A stretch of DNA of 64,000 nucleotides, taken from contig JBKHXE010000064.1 of the NCBI GenBank assembly GCA_046566185.1, positions 22,883-86,882 of the forward strand, read 5' to 3'. A program made the position numbers and the translations under genes. Of the stretch, positions 41,989 to 52,871 are shown one piece after another (within the stretch, counting starts at the first letter, position 1; each line of letters starts with the position of its first letter). This stretch comes from SCSIO-59966 sp046566185 (GTDB lineage Bacteria > Actinomycetota > Actinomycetes > Actinomycetales > SCSIO-59966). The notes under the pieces were generated by a model. That model did no database searches. It was not told the DNA's origin and saw only the letters and a program-made list of their open reading frames with translations.

Positions 41989-42918
41989 TCAGGTGCCGAG
42001 GTCGCGCAGGAACTGCTCGACGTCCGCGGCGAGCTCGTCGGCGTCCGGCATCTCGTCCTCGGGCAGCGACGGCCCCATCAGGCCCGGCCCGGCGAGGGTG
42101 CGGCCCGCGACGACGGCGTCGTACTGGCGCTCCAGCCCGCGTACCGCCTCGAGCGTGTCGGGAGAGTCGGTGACCTGGGCGTCGACCTGCGCGAGCACCG
42201 CGAGCCCCGCGTCGCGCAGCGCCTGGGTCGGCAGCTCCACGCCGACGGTGTCCGACAGGGCCTCCAGCAGCGCCACGGCGGCCGGCGGGAACTCGGTGGC
42301 CGCCAGGTAGTGCGGGACGTGCGCGGTGAAGCCCATCGACGGGTGGCCCGCCTCGCCGAGCCGCAGCTCGAGCAGGGCGCCGACGTGGCCCGGCACGTCG
42401 ACGTCCCCCACCCAGCGCGGACGCCCCGCGATGAGGCTGCGCTCGCTGGCGTGCGGGGTGAGGCCGATGGGGCGGGTGTGGGGCGCGGCCCACGGGATGC
42501 CGTGCAGGCCCACGACGAGCCGGACGCCGAGGGTCTCGACGAGCGACCGGACGGCGGCCGCGAAGCGCTCCCACTGGGTGTCCGGCTCCGGGCCGACGAG
42601 CAGGTACATCACCGAGGAGTCGGGCAGGCGCACCTCGTGCAGCAGGATCTCGGGCATGTCGGCCGCGGTGAAGCGGTCCGAGGAGAACGTCATGCGGGGA
42701 CGGCGCGAGCGGTAGTCGACGAGCTGGTCGGCGTCGAACCGCGCCACCACACGGCTGGGCAGCTCGGCGAGCAGATGACCGGTGGCCAGGGCCGCGGCGG
42801 AACCGGCGTCGACGAAGCCGTCCAGCGCGTGCACCAGCACCGGGTCTGCGGGAACCTGGTCGGGTGTGCGAGCGAAGGCGTCGGCCGTCAGCTCGTACAG
42901 GTCCTGCGGCGGCAGCAT
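41989..42918 (-). CDS. PAC2 family protein (proteasome assembly chaperone-like)
   Basis: The 309-residue PAC2 protein has VLVHALDGFVDAGSAAALA, VVARFDADQLVDYRSRRP, VMYLLVGPEPDTQWERF and VVGLHGIPWAAPHTRP as family blocks. Archaeal and eukaryotic relatives assist proteasome assembly; actinobacterial members are of unknown role but often accompany proteasome-bearing genomes, in keeping with bpa in this window. The ATG at 42918 follows AGGAGA by seven bases; an in-frame upstream start is less supported. It is divergent from the aceB operon. Confidence 0.88.
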   Translation of the reverse strand: MLPPQDLYELTADAFARTPDQVPADPVLVHALDGFVDAGSAAALATGHLLAELPSRVVARFDADQLVDYRSRRPRMTFSSDRFTAADMPEILLHEVRLPDSSVMYLLVGPEPDTQWERFAAAVRSLVETLGVRLVVGLHGIPWAAPHTRPIGLTPHASERSLIAGRPRWVGDVDVPGHVGALLELRLGEAGHPSMGFTAHVPHYLAATEFPPAAVALLEALSDTVGVELPTQALRDAGLAVLAQVDAQVTDSPDTLEAVRGLERQYDAVVAGRTLAGPGLMGPSLPEDEMPDADELAADVEQFLRDLGT

Positions 42919-42993
42919 CCTCGGCTCTCCTGGGGGTCTCACGTGTCTCGTCGAGTCAACACCGCCACCGGGCCCCCGTCATCCCGGCCCGCG

Positions 42994-43022
42994 TTGACCC
43001 CCTCGTGAGCCGCCACTAGGGT
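42994..43022 (+). promoter_or_regulatory. aceB-glcDEF promoter
   Basis: TTGACC (42994-42999) and TAGGGT (43017-43022) are separated by 17 bases, the ideal spacing for a vegetative sigma-70 promoter. The start would be near 43029, giving an untranslated leader of about 54 bases with a Shine-Dalgarno, unlike the leaderless genes in this window. A second palindrome, TTCGGCAACCGAA (43024-43036), covers the start point. Confidence 0.72.
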
Positions 43023-43043
43023 TTTCGGCAACCGAAGAATCAG

Positions 43044-43058
43044 TTCCGTATCGCGGAA
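43044..43058. promoter_or_regulatory. IclR-type operator in front of aceB
   Basis: TTCCGTATCGCGGAA is a 5-5-5 palindrome about +15 to +29 from the predicted start. In its 18-base context (GTTCCGTATCGCGGAATC) it matches the palindrome in front of lctP at all but three positions. The form fits IclR-family binding sites, and an IclR gene lies beside lctP at 53026. Confidence 0.68.
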
Positions 43059-43082
43059 TCACAATGCCCTCTGGAGGCGAGC

Positions 43083-44672
<1,590 letters not shown>

Positions 44673-44681
44673 GGTCCGGCG

Positions 44682-46142
44682 ATGTCGGCGCTCGGGCAGG
44701 TCACCTCGGAGCTGGTCGCCGCACTCGGCGACCAGCAGGTCATCACCGACCGGCAGCGGCTGCGCACCTACGAGTGCGACGGCCTCGCCCACTACAAGGT
44801 CGTCCCCGGCCTCGTCGTCCTCGCCCGGTCGACGGCCGACGTCCAGCAGGCGGTCCGGGCCTGCGCGCGCCACGGCGTACCGTTCGTGGCCCGCGGGTCG
44901 GGGACCGGCCTGTCCGGCGGGGCCCTGCCCCACGCCGAGGGCGTGCTGGTGGTCATGTCCCAGATGCGCGACATCATCGACGTGGACGTCCACGCGCAGC
45001 GGGCGGTCGTCGACCCGGGCGTGATCAACCTCCAGCTCACCCAGCGCACGAGCCCGGACGGCTACTACTACGCCCCCGACCCCTCCAGCCAGCAGATCTG
45101 CACCATCGGCGGAAACGTCGCCGAGAACTCCGGCGGCGCGCACTGCCTCAAGTACGGGTTCACCACCAACCACGTCACCGGGCTGGAGCTGGTCACCCCG
45201 GACGGCGAGGTCGTGGAGGTCGGCGGCAAGGCGCTCGACCCGCCCGGCTACGACCTGCTCGGTGCGCTGGTCGGCTCCGAGGGCACGCTCGGCGTCGCGA
45301 CCCGGGTGACGGTGCGCCTCACGCGGCTGCCCCAGGAGGTGCGGACCCTGCTCGCTGGCTTCGCCTCGACGGACGACGCCGGCGCGGCGACCAGCGCGAT
45401 CATCGGTGCGGGCGTCGTCCCGGCCGCGATCGAGATGATGGACGCCCTGGCGATCGAGGCGGCCGAGGAGGCCGTGCACTGCGGCTACCCGGCCGGTGCG
45501 GGCGCGGTGCTCGTCGTCGAGCTCGACGGCCACGCGGCGGACGTCGAGGGCGAGTTCGACGAGGTGGTGCGGCTGTGCGAGGCGAACGGCGCCTCAGAGA
45601 TCCGGGTGGCGGCGGACGACGTGGAGCGCGCGCTGATCTGGAAGGGCCGCAAGTCGGCGTTCGCGGCGGTCGGCCGCATCAGCCCCGACTACATCGTGCA
45701 GGACGGCGTCATCCCGCGGACCGCCCTGCCGCGCGTCCTGCGCTCCATCGCCGAGCTGTCGGCGGCCAAGGGCGTGCGCGTGGCGAACGTCTTCCACGCC
45801 GGTGACGGCAACCTGCACCCGCTCGTGCTGTTCGACGGGTCGGTCGAGGGCGAGGCGGAGCGGGCCGAGGAGGTCAGCGGCGCGATCCTCGACCTCTGCA
45901 TCACCTCGGGCGGCTCGATCACCGGCGAGCACGGGGTGGGGTCGGACAAGGCGAAGTACATGCCGCGGATGTTCAGCGACGACGACCTCGACACCATGCA
46001 GCTCGTGCGCTGCGCCTTCGACCCCGACGGGATCTCCAACCCGGGCAAGGTGTTCCCGACTCCCCGGCTGTGCGGGGAGCGGCCGGGACGCCGCCAGGGC
46101 GCGCACCCGCTGCAGGAGGCCGGCCTGGCGGAGGTCTTCTGA
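44682..46142 (+). CDS. glcD: Glycolate oxidase subunit GlcD (FAD-linked)
   Basis: The 486-residue flavoprotein of the FAD_binding_4 family has VPFVARGSGTGLSGGALPHA and CTIGGNVAENSGGAHCLKYG (FAD binding), plus the C-terminal FAD oxidase domain with NVFHAGDGNLHPLVLFD and GSITGEHGVGSDKAKYM. GlcD is the catalytic subunit oxidising glycolate (or lactate) to glyoxylate (pyruvate). It starts nine bases after aceB and shares a base with the glcE ATG. An extended C-terminus beyond the domain (PRLCGERPGRRQG) is short and basic. Confidence 0.94.
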   Translation: MSALGQVTSELVAALGDQQVITDRQRLRTYECDGLAHYKVVPGLVVLARSTADVQQAVRACARHGVPFVARGSGTGLSGGALPHAEGVLVVMSQMRDIIDVDVHAQRAVVDPGVINLQLTQRTSPDGYYYAPDPSSQQICTIGGNVAENSGGAHCLKYGFTTNHVTGLELVTPDGEVVEVGGKALDPPGYDLLGALVGSEGTLGVATRVTVRLTRLPQEVRTLLAGFASTDDAGAATSAIIGAGVVPAAIEMMDALAIEAAEEAVHCGYPAGAGAVLVVELDGHAADVEGEFDEVVRLCEANGASEIRVAADDVERALIWKGRKSAFAAVGRISPDYIVQDGVIPRTALPRVLRSIAELSAAKGVRVANVFHAGDGNLHPLVLFDGSVEGEAERAEEVSGAILDLCITSGGSITGEHGVGSDKAKYMPRMFSDDDLDTMQLVRCAFDPDGISNPGKVFPTPRLCGERPGRRQGAHPLQEAGLAEVF

Positions 46143-47389
46143 TGGACCTGTCCCGGCTCGCGAAGGCGCTGGACGGCGCGGGCGAGGTGCGTGAGGCGAC
46201 GGACGCCGACGCGGTGGACGGGGTGCCGGCGTCCGCGGTCGTCCGGCCGGCGTCCGTCGAGGCGGTCTCCGCCGTGCTGCGCGAGGCGTCGACCGGCGGG
46301 CTGGTGACCGTGCCCCGCGGGGGCGGCACGGCGCTCGACTGGGGTGCCCCGCCGGAGCGCGTCGACCTGCTGCTCGACACCACCGGGCTCGACGCGGTCG
46401 TCGAGCACGAGTCGGGCGACCTCGTCGTCGTCGTCGAGGCCGGCCTGCCGGTGTCACGGCTCGCCGAGACGGTGCGGGAGGCCGGTCAGGAGCTCGTCGC
46501 CGAGGTGCCCCGCGAGCGCGTCGAGGCCGGCTCGACGGTCGGCGGCGCGCTGGCCACCGCGCCGAGCGGACCTCGCCGGCTGCAGCGCGGCGGGCTGCGT
46601 GACCTCGTGCTGGGCGCCACCGTCGTGCGCGCCGACGGCGTGGTGGCGGCCAGCGGCGGCAAGGTCGTGAAGAACGTCGCCGGCTACGACCTCGCCAAGC
46701 TCGTCACCGGCGCCTACGGCACGCTCGGCGTCGTCGTCCGTGCCGCGTTCCGGCTGCACCCGGTGCCCGCCGAGCGCGGGTTCGTGGCGCTCACCGGGGG
46801 CCTGCGGGACGTCGCCGCAGCGGCCCGCGCCGTCGTCGCCTCCCAGCTCGCGCCGGCCGCGGTCGAGGTGGACAAGCCCGGCGGCTCCGACGAGGCCACC
46901 TGCGTGGTCCTGCTGGAGGGGGTCCCGTCGGCGGTCACCGCGCGGCAGGCCGAGACGTGGACGCTGCTCGGCGACGGCGCGCCGTCCGACGAGCCGGCCT
47001 GGTGGGGGCGGCTGCCCGCCGCGGACGGTGACGTCCTGCTCAAGGTGACCGCGACGCTGCCCGGTGTCGCCGCGGTGCTCGAGGCGGCCCGCGCGGCCGA
47101 GCAGGCGCACGGCGTGCCCGTCACGGTCCGCGGCTCGGCGGGCGGCGTGCTGTACGCCGCGGTGCCGGCCTCCGACGCCGCCGCGGTGGCCGCCGTCGTC
47201 GGCGACCTGCGGGCGGCCTCCCCGTCGCCCGGCGACGGCACCGTCACCGTGCTGCGGGCGCCGCGTGCCGTCCGCGAGGCGGTGGACGCGTGGGGCCCGG
47301 TGCCGGGGCTGGAGCTGATGCGCCGCGTCAAGCAGCAGTTCGACCCCGGGCGGCTGCTGTCGCCCGGTCGTTTCGTGGGAGGGATCTGA
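46142..47389 (+). CDS. glcE: Glycolate oxidase subunit GlcE
   Basis: The 415-residue second FAD-binding subunit has VTVPRGGGTALDWG, EAGSTVGGALATAPSGPRR, GKVVKNVAGYDLAKLVTGAYGTLG (split across residues 177-200) and the C-terminal MRRVKQQFDPGRLLSPGRFVGG. It lacks the full GlcD catalytic C-terminal domain and acts as an electron-transfer partner. The ATG overlaps the last base of glcD, and the last base of glcE overlaps glcF, so translation is coupled. Confidence 0.93.
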   Translation: MDLSRLAKALDGAGEVREATDADAVDGVPASAVVRPASVEAVSAVLREASTGGLVTVPRGGGTALDWGAPPERVDLLLDTTGLDAVVEHESGDLVVVVEAGLPVSRLAETVREAGQELVAEVPRERVEAGSTVGGALATAPSGPRRLQRGGLRDLVLGATVVRADGVVAASGGKVVKNVAGYDLAKLVTGAYGTLGVVVRAAFRLHPVPAERGFVALTGGLRDVAAAARAVVASQLAPAAVEVDKPGGSDEATCVVLLEGVPSAVTARQAETWTLLGDGAPSDEPAWWGRLPAADGDVLLKVTATLPGVAAVLEAARAAEQAHGVPVTVRGSAGGVLYAAVPASDAAAVAAVVGDLRAASPSPGDGTVTVLRAPRAVREAVDAWGPVPGLELMRRVKQQFDPGRLLSPGRFVGGI

Positions 47390-48774
47390 TGGCCGTCGAC
47401 GCCACCCGCGGCGCCACCGGGGACGCCGCGCCCCGCGGCGCCGGGACGACCCAGCCGGACCTGCTCGCCGAGCCGGCGTTCGACGCCGACCACCCGCCGT
47501 CGCGCGAGCTCGTCGACGACTGCGTGCACTGCGGCTTCTGCCTGCCCACGTGCCCGACGTACCTGCTGTGGGGCGAGGAGATGGACTCGCCCCGCGGCCG
47601 GATCTACCTCATGAAGGAGGGCCTGGACGGCGAGCCGATGACGCCGTCGATGGTGCAGCACATCGACGCGTGCCTCGGGTGCATGGCGTGCGTGACGGCA
47701 TGCCCCTCGGGCGTGCAGTACGACAAGCTCGTGGAGGCCACCCGGGCGCAGGTCGAGCGGCGCGGCTCGCAGCACCGCTCGCGGGCCGAGCGGCTGCTGC
47801 GGGAGGCGGTGTTCGCGGTCTTCCCGCACCCGAAGCGGCTGCGCCTCATGCGGGGGCCGCTGTCGCTGTACCAGCGCAGCGGTCTGTCGCGCCTGGTGCG
47901 CTCCAGCGGCGTGCTGGAGCGGCTCTCGCCGACCATCGCCACGATGGAGGCCGTCGCGCCGCCGATCACGCGACGGGTGCGCATCCCCGAGCGCAACCCC
48001 GCGCGCGGCGAGCGCCGGATGACGGTCGGGATGCTCCTGGGCTGCGTGCAGCGTGAGTTCTACCCCGGCGTCAACGCCGCCACGGTGCGGGTGCTCAACC
48101 TCGAGGGCTGCGACGTCGTCGTCCCGCAGTCACAGGGGTGCTGCGGGGCGCTGTCGGTGCACAACGGCCGCGCCGAGGAGGGCCGGGAGTACGCGCGCCG
48201 GCTCGTGGACGCCTTCTCCGACGCCGGCGTCGAGCGCATCGTGGTCAACGCTGCCGGCTGCGGCTCGACGATGAAGGAGTACGCCGACCTCCTGGCCGAC
48301 GACCCCGACTACGCCGAGCGGGCACGCGAGTTCGCCGACACGGTGCGCGACGTCACCGAGCTGCTGGTCGAGCTCGGCCCGGTCGCCGAGCGGCACCCGT
48401 TCCCGGTGACGGTCGCCTACCACGACGCGTGCCACCTCTCGCACGCCCAGCGGGTGCGCTCGCAGCCGCGGCAGCTGCTGCGCGGAGTCCCCGGCCTGGA
48501 GCTGAAGGAGATCGCCGAGGGCGACATCTGCTGCGGCTCCGCCGGCGTCTACAACCTGCTCAACCCCGAGCCGGCGCGCGAGCTCGGCGACCGCAAGGCC
48601 GCGAACGTCGCCGCGACCGGCGCGCCGCTGCTGGTGACCGCCAACCCGGGGTGCCTGCTGCAGGTGACGTCGGCGCTGCAGCGGTCGGGGGCGTCCATCG
48701 CCACCGCGCACACGGTCGAGGTGCTCGACGCCTCGCTGCGCGGTCTCGACCCGTCGGTGCTGCTCGACCGCTGA
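47389..48774 (+). CDS. glcF: Glycolate oxidase iron-sulfur subunit GlcF
   Basis: The 461-residue subunit has two 4Fe-4S sites, CVHCGFCLPTCP and CLGCMACVTACP, then two CCG domains (CCGALSVHNGRAEEGREY; CCGSAGVYNLLNPEPA) with NAAGCGSTMKEY and NPGCLLQ. It passes electrons from GlcDE to the quinone pool at the membrane. ATG 47389 overlaps the glcE stop. It is the last gene of the aceB-glcDEF unit. Confidence 0.95.
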   Translation: MAVDATRGATGDAAPRGAGTTQPDLLAEPAFDADHPPSRELVDDCVHCGFCLPTCPTYLLWGEEMDSPRGRIYLMKEGLDGEPMTPSMVQHIDACLGCMACVTACPSGVQYDKLVEATRAQVERRGSQHRSRAERLLREAVFAVFPHPKRLRLMRGPLSLYQRSGLSRLVRSSGVLERLSPTIATMEAVAPPITRRVRIPERNPARGERRMTVGMLLGCVQREFYPGVNAATVRVLNLEGCDVVVPQSQGCCGALSVHNGRAEEGREYARRLVDAFSDAGVERIVVNAAGCGSTMKEYADLLADDPDYAERAREFADTVRDVTELLVELGPVAERHPFPVTVAYHDACHLSHAQRVRSQPRQLLRGVPGLELKEIAEGDICCGSAGVYNLLNPEPARELGDRKAANVAATGAPLLVTANPGCLLQVTSALQRSGASIATAHTVEVLDASLRGLDPSVLLDR

Positions 48775-48855
48775 GGCCGGCGCGTAGCCCATAATCCCCT
48801 CGGCACGAAGCACCAGCGGGACCCGCTCGCCGGCCGTGCGTGACGTCCGGGGGGC

Positions 48856-50688
48856 GTGGTCGTGGGCACCGTCGAGGCCGTGCTGTCGCTGCTGGGGCCG
48901 GTGCTGGCCGCCTTCGGTGTCTTCCTCGTCCGCGGGTGGGTGCGCGGCCGACGTGGCGCCTCCCGGCTGGACCAGCTGGCGCGCTCCGGCACGGCGACGC
49001 TGCCCTGCCGGGTGCGCGGGGACCGCCCGTACCCGGCGGAGTGGGCGCACGCGCGTCTCGTGGTCCGCAGCGGCGGTGCCTGGCTCCGGATGCGGGAGCG
49101 GCACCTGCGCGACGTCCGCCTGCCGGCCGGGCCCGTCGACGTCCTGCACGTCCGCGCCGCCGGGCAGGGCGACCGGGTGCGCACGGACTCCGACGACCTG
49201 GTCGTGGTGTCCGCGGCGGACGGCAGCGGCACGCGCCTGCACCTGCTGGTCCCGGAGGAGACCCTGGAGGGTGCGGTCGAGCTGCTCGAGCGCCTCGGCC
49301 CGCTGGTGGGGCCGGCCACTCCGGTCCCGGCGGACGTCGAGAGGTCCTGGCGGCGCCTGGTGCCGACCTGGTGCCTGGCCACCGGTGGCGCGAGCCTGCT
49401 GCTCGTCCTCCTCGTGGCCGGCCTGTGGTGGGCCAGCGAGCCGGTCGAGGTGCGGGTGACCGGCCCGGCGGACGAGTACGACTACTGCCCCGTGGCGTGG
49501 TCCGACCCCTGGGACGGGCGGCCGCAGGACGCCCAGATGAGCTGCTGGGACGAGCAGCGCGGCGACCGGCTGCCCGGCCGCGCGCTGGCGGCGCCCTTCC
49601 GCGGAGAGATCTTCGACACCGACAGCTTCCCCGCGCTCCTGCTGCTCGTGCCGCTGCCGCTGCTGGTGGTGACGCTGGCCGGTGTCGGGCGACGGGCCTG
49701 GCAGCTGCGGTCGGCACGTGACAGGCGGCAGCAGACGAGCGACCTCGCCGAGCCTCTCGGCGTCGTCCCGGACCTGCCGCCCCTGGACGCGGACGTCCTG
49801 GACGTCCGGACCGCGGCCGCAGCGGTGGCGGCGCGGTCGGTGCGCGAGCGGTGGACGGCGGGACCGCACGCCGCGGTGAGCGCCGAGGAAGCCGAGTCGA
49901 GCCCGTGGTGGACCCTGCCCACGCTGCGCGGCGTGGCCCGCGCCGAGGCCGCCCGCGCGAGCGGCGCGCTGCTCGCGGTGGTCTTCGCCCTGCTGGGCGG
50001 CTGGAGCGCCTGGGGCGGGTGGCTGGGGACGCAGGGAGAGGTGCAGGTCGCCCGCGCCGCCGCGGGCGAGCGGTACGAGTCCCCGTTCCTGCTCCCCGAC
50101 GACCTCGAGGTGACGTTCACCGTCGACGGCGAGGAGGTCACGGCGCTGGTGGCGGCCGTCGGTGAGGTCCCCGAGAGCGGGCTGCGCGTCGTCCACTCGG
50201 TCGAGGACCCGACCCGCGCCCGGATCCTCGGCCCGGGGGACGGGACGCGCCGGGGCATGCTGCTCAGCGGGCTGCTGGGCGGTGGCGCCCTCGCGTGGTT
50301 GGCGTGGTGCACCCGCGGCCTGCTGGCCGCTCGCCGCGAGGTGCTGGGGGCGCTCCACGACCCGCGGCGCGCGCGGCGCGACTACGTGCTCACCGCCGAC
50401 CCCGAAGGGGATCCGGTGCTCCTGCTGTGGACTCCCCGGTCGACGTCCCCCGGTTGGGCGGTGCCCCTTGCGGAGCCGGTGCTCGGCGCCGTCCCCCTGC
50501 ACGGCGAGGTCGAGCTGCGCGGTGACCTCCGGGACGGCGGCGCCGTCCTGCCGGTGCTGCCCGGCCGGGTGCTGTGGCCGTCGTCGCCGGTGGTCGAGCT
50601 CGACCGCGACGACGCCGTGCTCCTGCTCACCGGGGCCGTCCCCGGCGACGGCGACCTGGAGTCGGACGAGGACCGCCCCCCCGGTTGA
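48856..50688 (+). CDS. Hypothetical multi-pass membrane protein
   Basis: The 610-residue protein has six or so membrane segments (about residues 8-24, 173-195, 255-275, 370-395, 470-490) with two large soluble loops, one holding CPVAW...SCWDEQRG. An N-terminal soluble portion (LPCRVRGDRPYPAEWAHARLVVR) recalls DUF2550-type actinobacterial proteins, but the match is weak. No function is assigned. A CATAAT box at 48790-48795 is a plausible -10. The gene follows glcF by 81 bases and may be independent of it. Confidence 0.75.
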   Translation: MVVGTVEAVLSLLGPVLAAFGVFLVRGWVRGRRGASRLDQLARSGTATLPCRVRGDRPYPAEWAHARLVVRSGGAWLRMRERHLRDVRLPAGPVDVLHVRAAGQGDRVRTDSDDLVVVSAADGSGTRLHLLVPEETLEGAVELLERLGPLVGPATPVPADVERSWRRLVPTWCLATGGASLLLVLLVAGLWWASEPVEVRVTGPADEYDYCPVAWSDPWDGRPQDAQMSCWDEQRGDRLPGRALAAPFRGEIFDTDSFPALLLLVPLPLLVVTLAGVGRRAWQLRSARDRRQQTSDLAEPLGVVPDLPPLDADVLDVRTAAAAVAARSVRERWTAGPHAAVSAEEAESSPWWTLPTLRGVARAEAARASGALLAVVFALLGGWSAWGGWLGTQGEVQVARAAAGERYESPFLLPDDLEVTFTVDGEEVTALVAAVGEVPESGLRVVHSVEDPTRARILGPGDGTRRGMLLSGLLGGGALAWLAWCTRGLLAARREVLGALHDPRRARRDYVLTADPEGDPVLLLWTPRSTSPGWAVPLAEPVLGAVPLHGEVELRGDLRDGGAVLPVLPGRVLWPSSPVVELDRDDAVLLLTGAVPGDGDLESDEDRPPG

Positions 50689-50697
50689 GGTCCTCGC

Positions 50698-50871
50698 TCA
50701 CGGGGCCGGCGGCACGCGCCCGTGGGACGCCGCCGCCTGGGCGTCGGTGAAGACCTCACCGCAGGAGCAGCGCCACCTCACGCCGGCCCACGCGTCGCCG
50801 GCCAGCGCGGTGAGCCGGTGGTCGGCCCCGTCGGAGCGCCCGTCGTCGGCCCCGTCGCCGCGGCCCGGCAC
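50698..50871 (-). CDS. Small Cys/His protein (possible)
   Basis: A 57-codon frame from GTG 50871 encodes DHRLTALAGDAWAGVRW followed by RCSCGEVFTDAQAAASHGR, which looks like a degenerate C2H2-type zinc finger (C-x-C ... H). It lies just downstream of the lctP terminators and converges on the membrane protein gene with nine bases between. A longer frame to 50928 would run through the terminator stem and is less likely. Codon bias alone could create this frame. Confidence 0.35.
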   Translation of the reverse strand: MPGRGDGADDGRSDGADHRLTALAGDAWAGVRWRCSCGEVFTDAQAAASHGRVPPAP

Positions 50872-50876
50872 GCGAC

Positions 50877-50907
50877 GGGGCCGCGGCACGTCGCGTGCCG
50901 CGGCCCC
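50877..50907. terminator. Strong terminator hairpin after lctP
   Basis: GGGGCCGCGGCACG (50877-50890) pairs exactly with CGTGCCGCGGCCCC (50894-50907) around a three-base loop, the strongest stem in the region. It lies 78 bases after the lctP stop on the minus strand. Confidence 0.75.
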
Positions 50908-50930
50908 TGGCATCCCGCGTCGGCCCACGC

Positions 50931-50951
50931 CGTGACCGTTCCACGGTCACG
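50931..50951. terminator. Second hairpin after lctP
   Basis: CGTGACCGT (50931-50939) pairs with ACGGTCACG (50943-50951), nine base pairs and a three-base loop, 34 bases past the lctP stop. With the larger hairpin it forms a tandem terminator; operator function is possible but not indicated. Confidence 0.6.
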
Positions 50952-50984
50952 TTGCGGCACTGTGGCCGCGAGGTGACGGTTCGG

Positions 50985-52838
50985 TCAGCGCCGGCGCCGA
51001 GCCCTCTCGTCGACCGGGACGGCGCCGCCGCCGGCCGGCGCCACCTCCGGGTTCGGCGCGCCGGGCGAGCGCAGGATGCGCACCGTCAGGAGCACCAGGC
51101 CGGCCACGAGCAGCAGCAGCAGCCCCGTGCCGACGTTCACGCCGAGACCGAAGATCCAGATGTAGGCCATCGCACCCGCCGCGAGGCAGTAGTAGGTCAT
51201 CGGGATGATCGTCTTGCGGATGAGGTCGCCCTCGCGGCCCAGCAGGCCGACCGTCGCCGAGGCCGCGACGACGTTGTGCACCGTGACCATGTTGCCGGCC
51301 GCCCCGCCGACGGCCTGGGTGGCGACCACGACCTCCTGGTTCACCCCGATCTGCTCGGCCGTGGAGAACTGGAACAGGCTGAACATGAGGTTGGAGACGG
51401 TGTTCGAGCCGGCGACGAAGGCACCGAGCGCCCCGATCCAGGGGGTGATCACCGGCCAGTTGTCGCCCATCATGGACGCCGCGCCCTCGGCCAGCGTGAG
51501 CGGCATGCTCGACAGGTCGCTGGCGTTGAAGTCGGCGCCGGAGTTGATGAACACCCGCACCAGCGGCAACGCGAAGAGCAGCGCCACGGCGGCACCCGCG
51601 ATCTGCGATCCGGCCACCTTCCAGGACGCCGCGATCGAGGGGCCGTCCATCCGGTGGATGGCGTAGGTGACCACGCAGGTGACGATGAAGAGGAAGCCGG
51701 GCAGGTAGAACGGCTCGATCGCCTGGGTGATCGGCGTCCCGAAGATGTTCTCGAACTTCAGGGCCAGGCCGAGCTGCAGGAACTCCTTGAGCGGGGCGAC
51801 GGTCCGCGTCAGCACGAGCAGCGCGGCGACGATCACGTAGGGCGCCCAGGCGCGGGTGATGGACATCCGGCGGGTGATGTGGTCCACCTCGTCCGCCGGG
51901 TCGACGCTGCCCATCCACCGGGTGCCCCACCGCTGGCGGGCCGGGAAGTCCCACACGTCCTTCGGCATGAGGAAGCCGCGCGAGGAGGTGAACATGACGA
52001 CCGCGAGGCCGATCAGGCCACCGAGCAGCGAGGGGAACTCCGGTCCGAGCAGCACCGCCACGAGCACGTACGGCACCGTCATGGCGAAGGCGGCGTAGAG
52101 CGCGAACTTCCAGATGCCCAGGCCGTCGGCGAAGCGGCGGCGCTCGCCGAAGAAGCCGGTGAGCAGGCAGGCGACGAAGATCGGGACGAGCGTCCCGACG
52201 GTCGCGTGGATGGCCGCGACGTTGATGGCGGTGGTGGCGATGTACTCGCCCTTGTCGAGACCGAGCTCCGCGGCCCGTGCGGCCACCGGCGCCGCCAGGT
52301 TGCCGTCGGTGCCCGACAGGCCGTTGCCGAGCCCGACGAGCATCGGCGTCCCGACGGCCCCGAAGCTGACCGGCGTCGACTGGATGATGAGCCCCACCAT
52401 GACCGCGGCCATCGCGGGGAACCCGAGCGCGAGCAGCAGCGGCGCGACGACCGCAGCCGGGGTGCCGAACCCCGCGGCACCCTCGATGAACGACCCGAAC
52501 AGCCAGCCGATGATGACCGCCTGCACGCGCCGGTCCGGGCTGATCCCGGTGAACCCGGCCCGGATGGTCGCCATCGCGCCGCTCTTGGTGAGGGTCTCCA
52601 GCAGCAGCAGCGCGCCGAAGACGATGTAGAGCAGCCCGAGGGCCACGAGCAGGCCCTGGACCGTCGAGGCGGCGATGGTCACCCAGTCGACCTGCCAGAC
52701 GAACGCCGCGACCAGCACCACCACGACGAAGCCGACGGGCATCGCGTGCTTGGCCGGCCACCGCAGGCCGACGAGCAGGACGCCGACCACGAGGATCGGC
52801 GACAGGGCGAGAAGGCTCAGCACTGCCAGGTTGTCCAC
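50985..52838 (-). CDS. lctP: L-lactate/glycolate permease (LctP family)
   Basis: The 617-residue transporter has about 13-14 helices and LctP/GlcA family blocks: LLYIVFGALLLLETLTKSG, SFIEGAAGFGTPAAVVAPLL, IIQSTPVSFGAVGTPML, ATTAINVAAIHATVG, GALGAFVAGSNTVSNLMF and GGAAGNMVTVHNVVAASATVG. It imports lactate or glycolate with protons. Given the aceB-glcDEF unit next to it and the shared operator, glycolate is a likely substrate. The GTG at 52838 follows GGAGG closely. The upstream frame is open, but the family begins here. Confidence 0.94.
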   Translation of the reverse strand: MDNLAVLSLLALSPILVVGVLLVGLRWPAKHAMPVGFVVVVLVAAFVWQVDWVTIAASTVQGLLVALGLLYIVFGALLLLETLTKSGAMATIRAGFTGISPDRRVQAVIIGWLFGSFIEGAAGFGTPAAVVAPLLLALGFPAMAAVMVGLIIQSTPVSFGAVGTPMLVGLGNGLSGTDGNLAAPVAARAAELGLDKGEYIATTAINVAAIHATVGTLVPIFVACLLTGFFGERRRFADGLGIWKFALYAAFAMTVPYVLVAVLLGPEFPSLLGGLIGLAVVMFTSSRGFLMPKDVWDFPARQRWGTRWMGSVDPADEVDHITRRMSITRAWAPYVIVAALLVLTRTVAPLKEFLQLGLALKFENIFGTPITQAIEPFYLPGFLFIVTCVVTYAIHRMDGPSIAASWKVAGSQIAGAAVALLFALPLVRVFINSGADFNASDLSSMPLTLAEGAASMMGDNWPVITPWIGALGAFVAGSNTVSNLMFSLFQFSTAEQIGVNQEVVVATQAVGGAAGNMVTVHNVVAASATVGLLGREGDLIRKTIIPMTYYCLAAGAMAYIWIFGLGVNVGTGLLLLLVAGLVLLTVRILRSPGAPNPEVAPAGGGAVPVDERARRRR

Positions 52839-52871
52839 GCATCCTCCAGATGACGGCGCCATTGCCTCAGG

